Shown here one piece after another: positions 47,650 through 59,575 of a stretch of 64,000 nucleotides of DNA. Position 1 is the first letter of the stretch. Every line of letters starts with the position of its first letter. The DNA comes from Elmis aenea (Eukaryota > Arthropoda > Insecta > Coleoptera > Elmidae). A model generated the notes under the pieces. That model saw only the letters and a list, made by a program, of their open reading frames with translations. It was not told the DNA's origin and did no database searches. The DNA lies in contig OX393581.1 of assembly GCA_947652605.1 (NCBI GenBank), positions 11,350,640 to 11,414,639 on the forward strand, given 5' to 3'. The translations under genes were made by a program, and so were the position numbers.

Positions 47650-48751
47650 CAGGGTGTCCCCATTATACACGGCAAAAAAGTATGTGCATATTCCTGAGTG
47701 AAAATGATGACCATTTGTCAAATATTTTGTTATCCGAAAATGCTTCCCTTCAAAGTTAGAGACCTCCAAAGTTGCAAGAAAAAAATTCAAAAAATCGATT
47801 ACGTCCTAGCCGTTTAAGCTAGAGCTATCAAACTTGGCCGAAATGTTTGGGTGTTTCCCATTGACTTTGTGGGATAATTAGAAAGAAAACACGTAATTGG
47901 AAGTATGATTTATAGTCAGGTCATCCGCTTACCATCTTCAGAATTTTTTTCTCTGGAATAAAATTGAAAATGTCATTAGTCCATAAGAAAGAACGACTTA
48001 AGAGGAAAAAATTCGTCCCTCTTTGTTTTTTGCTGTAAACGTAGCCGTTTTCGAGAAAATTAGCGCTAAAGATGCATCGACAAACTCTGTTTATACAGCT
48101 CAAATATTTTTTTTACTAAATTTAGTTGGCTAATGTCATGCTTGACTTAAGGCTTGTTCATAACCTAACCTTTTTCTAAAAATGTCATACACAAACTTGT
48201 ATAATCTAAACGAAAGCCGACATTCACTTAGTTTATTATGAACAAGCCTTAAGTCAAGCATGACATTAGCCAACTAAGTTTTGTTAAAAAAAATATTTGA
48301 GGTGTATAAACAGAGTTTGTCAATGCATCTTTAGCGCTAATTTTCTCGAAAACGGCTACGTTTACAGCAAAAAACAAAGAGGGACGAATTTTTTTCTCTT
48401 AAGTCGTACTTTCTTATGGACTAATGACATTTTCAATTTTATTCCAGAGAAAAAAATTCTGAAGATGGTAAGCGGATGACCTGACTATAAATCATACTTC
48501 CAATTACGTGTTTTCTTTCTAATTATCCCACAAAGTCAATGGGAAACACCCAAACATTTCGGCCAAGTTTGATAGCTCTAGCTTAAACGGCTAGGACGTA
48601 TTCGATTTTTTGATTTATTTTTCTTGCAATTTTGGACGTCTCTAACTTTGAAAGGAAGCATTTTCGGATAACAAAATATTTGACAAATGGTCATCATTTT
48701 CACTCAGGAATATGCACCTACTTTTTTGCCGTGTATAATGGGGACACCCTG
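47650..48751. mobile_element. Foldback element with ~540-base arms
   Basis: It starts CAGGGTGTCCCCATTATACA and ends with its inverse, with TA on each side (47648-47649, 48752-48753). The arms pair almost continuously to a centre near 48190, where GACTTAAGGCTTGTTCATAA is mirrored. Short open frames in the two arms are mirror copies of each other and are not genes. Confidence 0.9.
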
Positions 48752-49430
48752 TATTTAACGACCTGTTACCTGATAAGAAATAAAATCGTTTTAAAAAGTT
48801 TTACTCATATACAATAATTACCACTGTTTTTAGCTTTTAATCTAAAATTTAAATTAGATTTGACCTGCTACATACGTACATCGATACATCTCAACCATCA
48901 TCATTGTTTCAAGAAGAGAGTAACACCGCAACTTTTATTTTATATTTTAACTTTGTTTCAATGTTAGTATTAGCGGCACGTATTTAAAAAAGTAAGTTTT
49001 AAAATATGCTGAATTGGCTCTTTCTGTTCAACCACCGAAACGAATACATTTTCAATTAGCAAACTACCACACGCGAACAATTCTAACCCTAATATCATTC
49101 ACTGGAGCATTATACACAAATTAACCATCAGATATCTTAGCGGAAAGTCGGTTCTATCACGTATTAATAACGTTTCGTCCAAGCCTCTCGGTTACAGCGT
49201 TCAAAATGTTCAGGATTATAATAATGACAAATATCAAATATTGCTCACTGCACTAACAACATTCGACTTATGTGATTAAAAATTTGTTTAGTTTGCTTGA
49301 AAAAGGAAAACAAACACATCAAATTATTTTAATGTAGCTGAGCGTTTGTCAACAAACAAAGCTTAATATCGGTTGTAACTTTAAAAACAAACATAGCAAT
49401 CAATACAACAATGCATTATTGGATTATTTA
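48752..49430. other. Non-coding stretch
   Basis: No gene or repeat recognised. Confidence 0.35.
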
Positions 49431-50431
49431 AACCTTTCACTGTCAAACCCGCAAATATACGTTATTCTGCCCCTCAGAGTTGAAATTCTGGTAAATGCGC
49501 CGGGTTAAAAAATTAAGCTAATTTTAAGACAAATTGTTTATTATCTTTGTTATTAGGGGAGTAACAAAGTTTTTTTCACAATTGTTGAAATTTATTAGCT
49601 ATGTAACCTACAATTATTTTTAAATGCACAGAGTATTTAGTTTTCGAGAATCAATATGCAACTTTACTATTTCTAATGGAACAGCCTGCATATTTTTACG
49701 TTTTCTTGTAGATAAATTAATTGCCTTTAAAAAATATTAAGCATGTTTTTGTCTTAAGTTAATATTTCTAGAGTTATTATTCTGGTGGATGCGTGGGTAA
49801 AAATTAAGCTTTAAGGACAAATTATTTATTATCTCGGTTATTAGGGTAGTTACAAAGAAGTTTTTACCACAAAAGTTGTTGGAATTTGTTAGCTATATAA
49901 CCTACAATTGTTTTTAAATGCACAGAGTATTTAGTTTTTAAGAATCAATATGCAACTTTACTATTTCAAATAGAACACCCTGTATATTTTTACGTTTTCT
50001 TGTAGATAAATTAATTGCCTTTAAAAAATATTAAGCAAATTTTTGTCTTAAGTTAATATTTCTAGAGTTATTATTCTGGTGGATGCGTAGGGTCAAAAAT
50101 TAACAAGAAAACGTAAAAATATACAGGCTGTTCCATTAGAAATAGTAAAGTTGCATATCGATTCTCGAAAACTAAATACGCTGTGCATTTAAAAATAATT
50201 GTAGGTTATATAGCTAATAAATTCCAACAAATTTTGTGGTAAAAACTTTTTTGTAACTACCCTAATAACAGAGATAATAAATAATTTGTCTTAAAATCGG
50301 CTTAATTTTTTAACCCGGCGCATTCACCAGAATTTCAACTCTGAGGGGTAGAATAACGTATATTTACGGGTTTGACAATAGCAACATGTTATTGCACAAC
50401 GCATATTTACGGGTTTGACAGTGAAAGGGTT
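49431..50431. mobile_element. Inverted-repeat element with internal tandem duplication (piggyBac-like ends)
   Basis: Outer ends read (A)ACCTTTCACTGTCAAACC on the left and GGGTTTGACAGTGAAAGGGT on the right, with TTAA before the left end and TTAG after the right, which fits an old piggyBac-type TTAA target. The left arm pairs with 50103-50395. A 294-base unit repeats directly (ATTCTGG at 49485, 49779 and 50073) before the inverted arm begins. No coding sequence. Confidence 0.6.
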
Positions 50432-53164
50432 AGAAACAGTGTCAATTTAACCAAATGTTAATGTTTGTTGGTAGGTTAATCTGCAATCAACTCGTCCATG
50501 TACCTACAGGATGTTTCAAAAGTTGTTCTTATTACAGAACATTAAGTGCTGTATGAAAAAAAATTATTCGCAAATATTTTTCTCCAAAAATTATACAATA
50601 GCCACTATAAGAGCTAATTATGTTTCACATTACAACATTCAAAATACTAAACATATTATGTTATGTTAGGTTTTCAAGCAGTTCTGTGAACTGCAAACAC
50701 AAAAAACAAATACTTACATCAAAGATTCGTTTTTTTTTTATTCAAAGTGCTTTGCCCCATTTTCGAGCCACAACATGGTGATCTTGCTTATGTTAATAGT
50801 ACGAAGCCAGTTATATTGGGGAAAGTTGCGTTATTTTGGGTTAAAGTCCAAAAAGAAAATTCCCATGGTTCTTTTAGTTCAGAAGTTATTGAGAAAAAAC
50901 TAACAACTAATATTTTCATTTTATTAGCTTTACTTTTAAAGAAATGAAAAAAATACGCGCTTTCTTTTAATGTAATTTTTGATTGTCTATAAACTTCTCT
51001 AATTCAAGTTTGTGTTAGACGTTTCGTCTATAATCCCCTCCGTTACTTCTTAGTGGATTTAAGGGTTAAAAAAATACTCCTCCTTTTTAAATACAAACTT
51101 ACTGGCGCAATTTGAAAACTAACGCCAAAAAATTCCGATGACGGTTTTGTATGAATTCAACAAATTCCAAGAAAAACTAAACCTGCTTAAAATACAAACA
51201 ACATTTTATAATTTGACCGGTATCGTAACTATTTGTTAGGATAGTAATCTTCATGGCTCAATAATAATCATGTTTATCAGTATTTAACTTTATTTTATTT
51301 AAGCATCTACAATATAGAACTGACAGTTCACATTTTTTTTTAAAGGCTTTTTAAGTGACTAAACCATCTAACAATATTTGTCAAATCAGTGAAATTAAAT
51401 CAAATCTAAATAATTAACAACACATTAATTTTATTCGCATATTTTGTTCTATTCTAATCTAATAACCATCTTAACTTAAACTTCTATCTAATGGATGAAA
51501 ATTATACATAGAGTTGTGGTATAATAAAAACACAAATAGAATTAAGATTGGCCATTACTTTGTATTGATACTATACCTATTTTACACATTATGCATGGCA
51601 AGGATTTGCATAACATTAATACCGTGAAAATGTAAAACTAGGCAGTTTTAAAATTTACATATTTTCATATATATCTTTGCCGTAAAAAGGTAAGAAAGTT
51701 GAAACAATTTTGTTGGTAACACTTTAAAGTAACCATTTAAATTAACAGATACCTAAAGAAATAAATTAAACTTAGTTAAAAATTAGTAGATAATAATTTT
51801 AAAAAACACAACTGTAATCAGAGCAATTAATATAAACGTAAAATTCCTAAAATTAACAAATTTAGGGTAGGAAAAATGGTCATAAGTATATTTTCAATTT
51901 TATTTACAAATATTTCTTTGTAATTAAAAACCTTTTATGTCGCTATTTTGATAAGTAAAACCAAAAACTAAGGCGAATTAAACAAAAAAGTCCCATATAT
52001 CTTCCTCAAACCTTACAATTTGATTTAATTTATACTTTTGTAATTATCCAAGCCCAAGCGGAAGAGCAAATATCGTTAACTAAACTAAGTTTTCAAATCA
52101 AATAGGTTTAAATTCAACTCAAACTTAAAAAGTTTGGAAATAAAATTAATAAATTGTTTTGTAAAATCGCGAAAACTACAAACTTAATTCTAAACTACAA
52201 TTAGTTACTAATCCATGACTGATAAGAACCTTAAAGTAAGCCGAAAAGTTCATACAAAATAAAGTAGTAGGTAGAAGATATATTTTAAAAAAACGCACCA
52301 GGAAAATAAGTTTCGGAAAGTTGTAAAACAAAATCACGCAGAAAACATTTGTAGTATTGTTTTTGTTTTAATAAATCCATTGTTTTGTTTAACTTATTTT
52401 CATAATAATAATAATTTCGACACATTTTCTTTGCGTAAATAATTTTTCAAAACAAAGTTTAAAAAAGTACTGTAACATTAATTTTAAGTTCCGAAAACCC
52501 GATTCGGAAATTATGAGGCGCTTTAAAACTGATTTGTACAGACAAAATATTTTCCAAAAAAAATTACAAAAAATCGCTGACCTTAACATAATTCAGCTTA
52601 TCTCGTAATTCGTCATGATTGAAACGGTAGCACTTCACTCGCGAACGAGACCAAACGATGAACGTGCACTGAGAGAGAACCGGTAAAGTTCCGATAACCG
52701 TATATCCGCACACGCGCGTTATTACGCCGCGATACAACTTTAACAATCCAAACTATATCTTCAAAAAGTTGGACGCTGGTAATATCGTTTTATTACTACC
52801 CCGGCAATCGGCGCTTTATAGAGACTGTCGATTTCTATTACGATATTCCGGCTAACTCTTCTTTATCCTGCCACATTTTTTTGGGATCCACAGGCGAAAC
52901 GGGATAATAGGATATTAACTTGCTAAATAAAACTGAACGACCATTATTTTTATGTCTTATGTTTAATCGGGGGTATTTTATGGGATTAAGGTTTGTTTTA
53001 AAATGTTTGCTATTCGAGGATTCGAGCACAACAATGAAATATCCAGGTTACCTGATAATAAACTCGGGTGCAAAAACATCGAGCCACCTCGCACTTTCGA
53101 AATTGAAGACATTTTTTTAAAGTACTACTAAGAATTTAAAAACGATACATGAATCATTCAATAG
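50432..53164. other. Non-coding stretch
   Basis: About 2.7 kb with no recognised gene. A CAGGATGTTTCAAAAGTTG word at 50506 resembles a transposon end. The area at 52600-52760 is richer in CG dinucleotides than its surroundings and could be a promoter or first exon, but nothing proves it. Confidence 0.35.
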
Positions 53165-53280
53165 TATGTTACATAACAAGAGTTGTAAGAAGCATATTAC
53201 GCACGAGTGGAAAAGTTGCGCGCGGAGCCGCGTAGCGGCGAGTGCGTAATTGCTTTACAACTCGTGTTATGTAGCTTACT
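53165..53280. repeat. GC-rich hairpin
   Basis: ATAACAAGAGTTGTAAG and ATTACGCACGAGTG on the left pair with GAGTGCGTAAT and TTACAACTCGTGTTATG on the right, giving stems of about 35 bases around a loop with GCGCGGAGCCGCG. It stands out against the AT-rich flanks and looks like a tiny MITE. Confidence 0.65.
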
Positions 53281-54615
53281 TTTTCTACGATCACATAATA
53301 CATACGATTTTAACGGCTTTTTGGCTAATATACACATTTAATTACGTTGTCCTGTCGATTTTGCAGTAAGCCTACTTTGACATTTCTAGACAAGTGTGCG
53401 TTTTGCTTAAATTGTCTTTGTCCGTTTTTCTTTGGAAGCAGGTAAGTAAACCTAAGAGTAAATACAAACAAATACATTGTTTGAAAGCTCATGAATTCTT
53501 TATCGCACGATACTGAAACATCTTTTATAATTTTTGTTTTAAAATAGCTTATATTAGATCAACTAAACCTGCTGGAGAATTCTTACATGGACACAATTTT
53601 TTTTATTTTTGAATTTTGGTGAAAAGACAATAACTTTACCCTTATTTTTGGGTTTGAAGCAGAACCATTTGAATCCAATAATTTTGTATGTATCAAAATA
53701 CCGTTATCACTTTATACTTGTAGCTTCGTTCCAATATATTATATTTTTTGTTTCCTGGGTTTTTCATGAAAATCGATATATCCACTTTTGCATGCAAACA
53801 AGTAATAATTACTTTTTCTAAAAATAACAAAAATAAGTCAATATACAGTGATATCCGTCTGCATAAATACATCAAATAATCAAAGCTGAAAACGACTTGC
53901 AGAAAAATCACAAACCCGTAGGCCCGAGGTAACATTTTCCTGATAAACAGAAACGTGTTATATTTTCTTTCAAAAAAAAAAAAAAAAATTTATATTCTGA
54001 TACGAAAACTACATTTTCACGAAATAGGAAAAACAGTAACACATGTAAATAAAAGCAAAGTTTGGCTATGAAAAGAAGCAAAAGTAACAAATTGGTGTTT
54101 TTCACAAGATGTTATATTATTTTAGAATTTAATAAACTTCGCAATAACTTTTTCAATTCAGCAATATCAAGCTCGTTATTATCCGGGCTCATTGTGGCGA
54201 CAAAAATGTCGAAAATTATAATAAAAACTTGCAAGAGAACGCTCATCTGAAATTCAGATCATTTTATTTGATATTTTTTCGCAGTAGTCCGCTTTAAAGG
54301 TGTGATCTCAGTCGTTTTAATTCTTAAATTTGAAAATATAAAGTTGGTTGTGAAAAACACGACGATCGTTTGTAACAAATGAGAACCGAATTTAAATTTT
54401 TTGTGTTTCACAAAGCCATACAGTGACTGCATGATGTCTCGTAATTCGTTGCAACAACCTAAAATACCTAAAAATGGGATGAAATAAACGAAAGGGACAG
54501 AAATTGTTGTATTTTAAATTTAACAGCCAACATTTCTGTCCAGATCTAAAAACAATTAGTTTTTGTTGTCGGCCTATATTTCGTGTCATAATGTACCAAT
54601 GAACACATGAATATA
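53281..54615. other. Non-coding AT-rich stretch
   Basis: No gene recognised; short frames have no domain. Confidence 0.35.
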
Positions 54616-55670
54616 TACAAATCTGCACATGCTTATGCGAGAAACGCTCAAACTTGTTTTATATTTCTGAAATTTTTACCACATCTTGAGATACATTAGC
54701 TTAACATGCCCTATCAATTTCAAAGTTTAATAACGCGTCGTTTTGATTTTATCTAAGATCGTAGGAAGGGAGTAATTTGATGAAAATATACAAATCTGTA
54801 CATGCTTATGCGAGAAACGCTCAAACTTGTTTTATTTTTCTGAAATTTTTACCACATCTTGAGATACATTAGCTAAACTTGCCCTATCAATTTCAAAGTT
54901 TTATAACGCGTCGTTTTGATTTTATCTAAGATCGTAGGAAGGGAGTAATTTGATGAAAATATACAAATCTGTACATGCTTATGCGAGAAAAGCTCAAACT
55001 TGTTTTATTTTTCTGAAATTTTTACTACATCTTGAGATACATTAGCTTAACATGCCCTTTCAATTTCAACTTTTTTTACGCGCCGTTTTGATTTTATCTA
55101 AGATCGTAGGAAGGGAGTAATTTGATGAATATATACACATCTGCACATGCTTATGCGAGAAACGCTCAAACTTGTTTTATTTTTCTGAAATTTTTACTAC
55201 ATCTTGAGATACATTAGCTTAACATGCCCTTTCAATTTCAACATTTTTTTACGCGCCGTTTTGATTTTATCTAAGATCGTAGGAAGGGAGTAATTTGATG
55301 AAAATATACAAATCTGTACATGCTTATGCGAGAAAAGCTCAAACTTGTTTTATTTTTCTGAAATTTTTACTACATCTTGAGATACATTAGCTTAACATGC
55401 CCTTTCAATTTCAACATTTTTTTACGCGCCGTTTTGATTTTATCTAAGATCGTAGGAAGGGAGTAATTTGATGAAAATATACAAATCTGTACATGCTTAT
55501 GCGAGAAAAGCTCAAACTTGTTTTATTTTTCTGAAATTTTTACTACATCTTGAGATACATTAGCTTAACATGCCCTTTCAATTTCAACATTTTTTTACGC
55601 GCCGTTTTGATTTTATCTAAGATCGTAGGAAGGGAGTAATTTGATGAATATAGACAAATCTGCACATGCT
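54616..55670 (+). repeat. 173-base satellite, six monomers
   Basis: The word TACAAATCTG (or TACACATCTG) recurs at 54616, 54789, 54962, 55134, 55307, 55480 and, altered, about 55653: a period of 172-173. Shared words are CATGCTTATGCGAGAAA, CATCTTGAGATACATTAGCT and ATCGTAGGAAGGGAGTAATT. Monomers 3-6 share changes (ACTACATC, CGCGCCGTT) absent from the first two, so the right part expanded later. Confidence 0.95.
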
Positions 55671-56590
55671 TAGTCTGAAAAAATAATTATTTTGTAACAC
55701 TCTTCGAATAAGACGCTTACTATCTGTACGAATTTAAAATTTTCGCATTCGTACGACGTTTTCCCCACGGCAGATCCAGTTCAAAATTTATTTCCAAAGA
55801 CCTAAAGGCCTACCTAATAAGTGTGTAAAATATAAAAAGGAAGGTATTTTTTGTTTCCGAAAAAAGATTACTTTGTAATAGGAAGCTTCGTATACATATT
55901 ATGTATGTACTTAACAATTTTTGCATTCGTACGAAGTTTTCCCCACGGTACATCCAGTTCAAAATTTATTTTCAAAGACTTAATGGTCTACCTGATAAGG
56001 GTGTAAAATATAAAAAGGAAGATATTTTTTGTTTCCGAAAAAATTATTATTTTGTAACACTCTGCGAATTGGACGCTTACTATCTGTACGAATTTAAAAT
56101 GTTCGCATTCGTACTAGGTTTTCCTCACGGCAGATCCAGTTCAAAATTTACTTTCAAAGACCTAATGGTCTACCTGATAAGGGTGTAAAATATAAAAAGG
56201 AAGATATTTTTTGTTTCCGATAAAAATATTACTTTGCACACCTCTGCCAATAGGAAGCTTCGTATACATATTATGTACTTAACAATTTTTCCATTCGTAC
56301 GAAGTTTTCCCCACAGCAGATCCAGTTCAAAATTTATTTTTAAAGACCTAATAACCTTATAAGGGTGTAAAATATAAAAAGGAAGATATTTTTTGTTTCC
56401 GAAAAAATTATTATTTTGTAACACTCTGCCAATAAGATGCTTCGTATACATATGTACATATGTATGTACTTAATAATTTTCGCATTCGTACGAAGTTTTC
56501 CCCACGGCAGATCCAGTTCAAAATTTAAGACCTAATGGCTTACCTGATAAATGTGTAAAATATAAAAGTAAAGGTATTTTTTGTTTTCTC
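55671..56590 (+). repeat. ~178-191-base satellite, five monomers
   Basis: The word TTCCCCAC (or TTCCTCAC) recurs at 55761, 55939, 56121, 56307 and 56498. Shared words are GATCCAGTTCAAAATTTA, GTGTAAAATATAAAAAGGAA and TTTTTTGTTTCCGAAAAAA. Its sequence is unrelated to the 173-base array, which it directly adjoins. Confidence 0.9.
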
Positions 56591-58300
56591 GAAAAAAAAA
56601 TGTCTTCTATCTCTGCTAAGAGGTTGCTTGGTATATGTATTTAAAGATTTTGAATTACAGTGGAACATTTTTATCTCTGTAAAATATTTTATTTTTATTT
56701 TCTACGATTCACAATGATGAGACAAATCAATGCAATAATTGCATAAACATTGTGATAAAGCCGATTTAAGTATTTTTTTAATGGTTTTAAAATCCTGTTG
56801 ATTATTTGGTCCACTGTAATATGATTTATCCGAGAACACAACCCAATCCAAACCCTAGCTAAATTCAACGTAGAGAGATAGAGGACCTTTTTTCAATAAA
56901 AAATGTCAAGTAAAATCTTTTCCTAAAATCAAATGCTTAGCAGATATTAACACTTACTTATTTTTTTTACACTTCTGCATTTAATGAAAGACTGTCGCCA
57001 AACATCGTAAAATACCTCAAAGCTTTTTAATAGAGCATAAAATTCTCTACAAAATTGGTTCGAATTATTTTTTATCTCCAGGCAATGTTTTAATAGTTAT
57101 AAAGCAGTTTGTACAAAAAAAATATTAAAAATTTAAAAACTTTAATTGTTTCTTAGCAACCGCTATATCGCTATATCTTTAAAACGAAAGGTTGAACAAA
57201 AAAACGGACGACCCATTAATTTCGAATAGCAAATTTTTTGGGCTACAACTTTGGTCCAGTGAAAGTTTCGGAAAATCAAATCTATTGCACGGAATAGCTG
57301 AAAATAAGGAACAGAGTGTGAAAACAAAATTCCTAGAAATGTTTTTTATTTAAAAATGCCATATCATCGGCACTATTCATAATATTATGTAAATCGTCAA
57401 CAGTTTCAAGGCTTTTTATGAAGTTTGAAATTCTCTACAAAACTACCCGTAATCATTTTTTAAGAAGATAACTAGCAATTAGTTAATTAGTATTAAAACT
57501 TCTTACACGCATTATTTATAGCTTAAATAATCATTATTAACCCTTACATCATTTAAATAACAAAACTTTTTAAGTAAACATTAAGAAATCCCCAAATGCT
57601 TTACATAAATTTTCAAAATTGATATACACTGCGGCATCTATTGTATAAGCATCAAACTAAAACTCATTCGCACAATCGACCAGCTTAGTTTTTAACGTAA
57701 CAGAAACGCGATTCTGAAATAAAGTCCCGTATGCGCAATGTAACCGCGCATGTTAATTTTATGTGAAGGGCAGGCATTCAACTATACTGGACCGTTGGCT
57801 AAAAATCAACACAACACGTAGGCCCCGCCCTCAAATGTCACCAATAATGCGATAATGCAGTTTTGTATGGATTTTATTTAATAAAAACGTGAAACGAGCT
57901 TGAAATGTAAAAATATTGAAGGGAGGTATGCAGCATATATGTATCTACATGTCTATGGACAGAAATTGGCCATAAATTAAGGTTAATTAATTATAAAATG
58001 ACTTTTTCGAATTAGTACATGTGATACCTTTGAACTTTAAAACATCATTCTTTAAATATTTGAGAACTTCACAAAACGCGGTTAAACATAGTTATTACTT
58101 TAGTGGAATATGCAACACGCAACAGAGATTCACCTATATAATTCTTGACCGAAATTGACCAAAATTTACAAGTAGGTTACCTAATTGCTAATTGGTTTTA
58201 AAATTTAAAAACTTAAGGAGCTTAGTACAGCTGTTATCTGCTAACATGAATTTTAATACATCAGTCAGGTAAACTGTTTCAAAGCTTAGTTCTCAATATG
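56591..58300. other. Non-coding AT-rich stretch
   Basis: No gene or repeat recognised in about 1.7 kb. Confidence 0.35.
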
Positions 58301-58308
58301 ATATAAAC

Positions 58309-58633
58309 TAAGGTGACCAACTTTTTCACAATGAAAAGGAGGACACAAATAAATTGAAGAAAAATATACCGGAAATAAAATAAACATTTTATTTATTGCA
58401 ACAATAATACACTATAATATGAAAAATGCGCATAATAAAGACATTTGTAACATGTAAATATGCTTACATGCCTATTAATTATTATTTAAATGAGTACTTT
58501 TCCACTGAATGAATATTTTTTGTCAATGTATCGAAAAGGAGGACATGTAGGAGAACACTGAACACTTTTCGAGGGAGGACAGGATTCTCAAAAGAAGGAC
58601 TGTCCTCCCTAAAGGAGGACGGTTGGTCACCTT
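58309..58633. mobile_element. hAT-like MITE with AAGGTGACCAAC ends
   Basis: The left end (T)AAGGTGACCAACTTTTTCA and the inverse right end GGTTGGTCACCTT are flanked by ATATAAAC on each side (58301-58308, 58634-58641). AGGAGGACA words lie inside both ends. The length is 325 bases. Confidence 0.8.
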
Positions 58634-58641
58634 ATATAAAC

Positions 58642-59575
58642 AGAAGTATTACACTTAATAAGTTGAAAATATCTACCTCAAAAACATTTTTTAGAGCTGC
58701 TTTTGAAGCATCCTAATATGTTATAGGCTTTGAATTTTTTGTTGGTATTACAAAAACCTCCATATTCTCTAAGAAATAAATATCTATATTACATTCAAAT
58801 AGTTCAAAAATACATTTTTGCAGCTCTTATATTTTAAAAAATTTCAGAAATGTGTAGGTTTGCAAATTGTTTTGACAAACGTTTTAAAGTTTTCCACTTA
58901 ATTTTATAGTTGTGAATAATACATACATATCTACCTTCTGTTCGTTCAAAAACATCATAATTTTCTTTTACAATTTAAAATTATTAAATTAAGTGTATAT
59001 TTACCCTAGTTACACAGACACTTGTTTTGGGCAAAAATATCTAATAAAAACAATTGAAGATGCTCTGAATACTTTAGAATAAACACCATAGCTCTATAAT
59101 TTGAATTTAAAATGTTACAAGGATGGGGAGTTCTTACTGGAACACCATGTATTCGTTTAAAAAAATATATATATTTTTAAAATGTTAATTTATTACCAAT
59201 ATACTAACACATACAATAAAAAAATAACAATTTCATATTTATTTTAATTTGCTATTAAAACAGCCACATAAAAACATCAGTGTAAATAACAGTGCATTTT
59301 AAATATAAAAATTTACGTTTTTAAAGTTATAACACCATATAAATTTGGTCAAAAATCTTTTTTTTTTTAATCACAGCATATGCATGGTTATCCTAACACA
59401 CAGTGGTTTGTGCAAGGTGCAAGGCAATATATACAACCTGTAACATTTCTGTACATGCATATTTAAAAATGCTTTATGTATTTACCTTGGCTCTAATATT
59501 TAAAAAAAAATACATTTTGCGCACACCACTGTTAACACGAGTTAAAAAATTATATCAAACAGTCTACAACAGTTG
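58642..59575. other. AMDHD2 3' flank
   Basis: Downstream of the AMDHD2 stop on the minus strand. TTTATT on the plus strand (AATAAA in the sense of the gene) at 59238-59243 and again at 59189-59194 are candidate polyadenylation signals, about 335 and 385 bases after the stop. No other gene is seen. Confidence 0.4.

Noticed and set aside
47921..48817. Repeated short frames with nearly identical peptides on opposite strands
   Set aside because: They are mirror images from the two arms of one palindrome (47650-48751), not duplicated genes.
52560..52760. A host promoter or first exon
   Set aside because: CG content is higher than nearby, but there is no start codon with a continuing frame or recognisable protein.
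55901..56451. Open frames of about 95 residues in the ~180-base repeats
   Set aside because: They run through satellite monomers, so the peptide simply repeats with the array; no domain and no start context.
54616..56590. CRISPR-like array
   Set aside because: Periods of 173-191 bases with the whole unit conserved and no short repeat plus unique spacers; this is eukaryotic satellite DNA.
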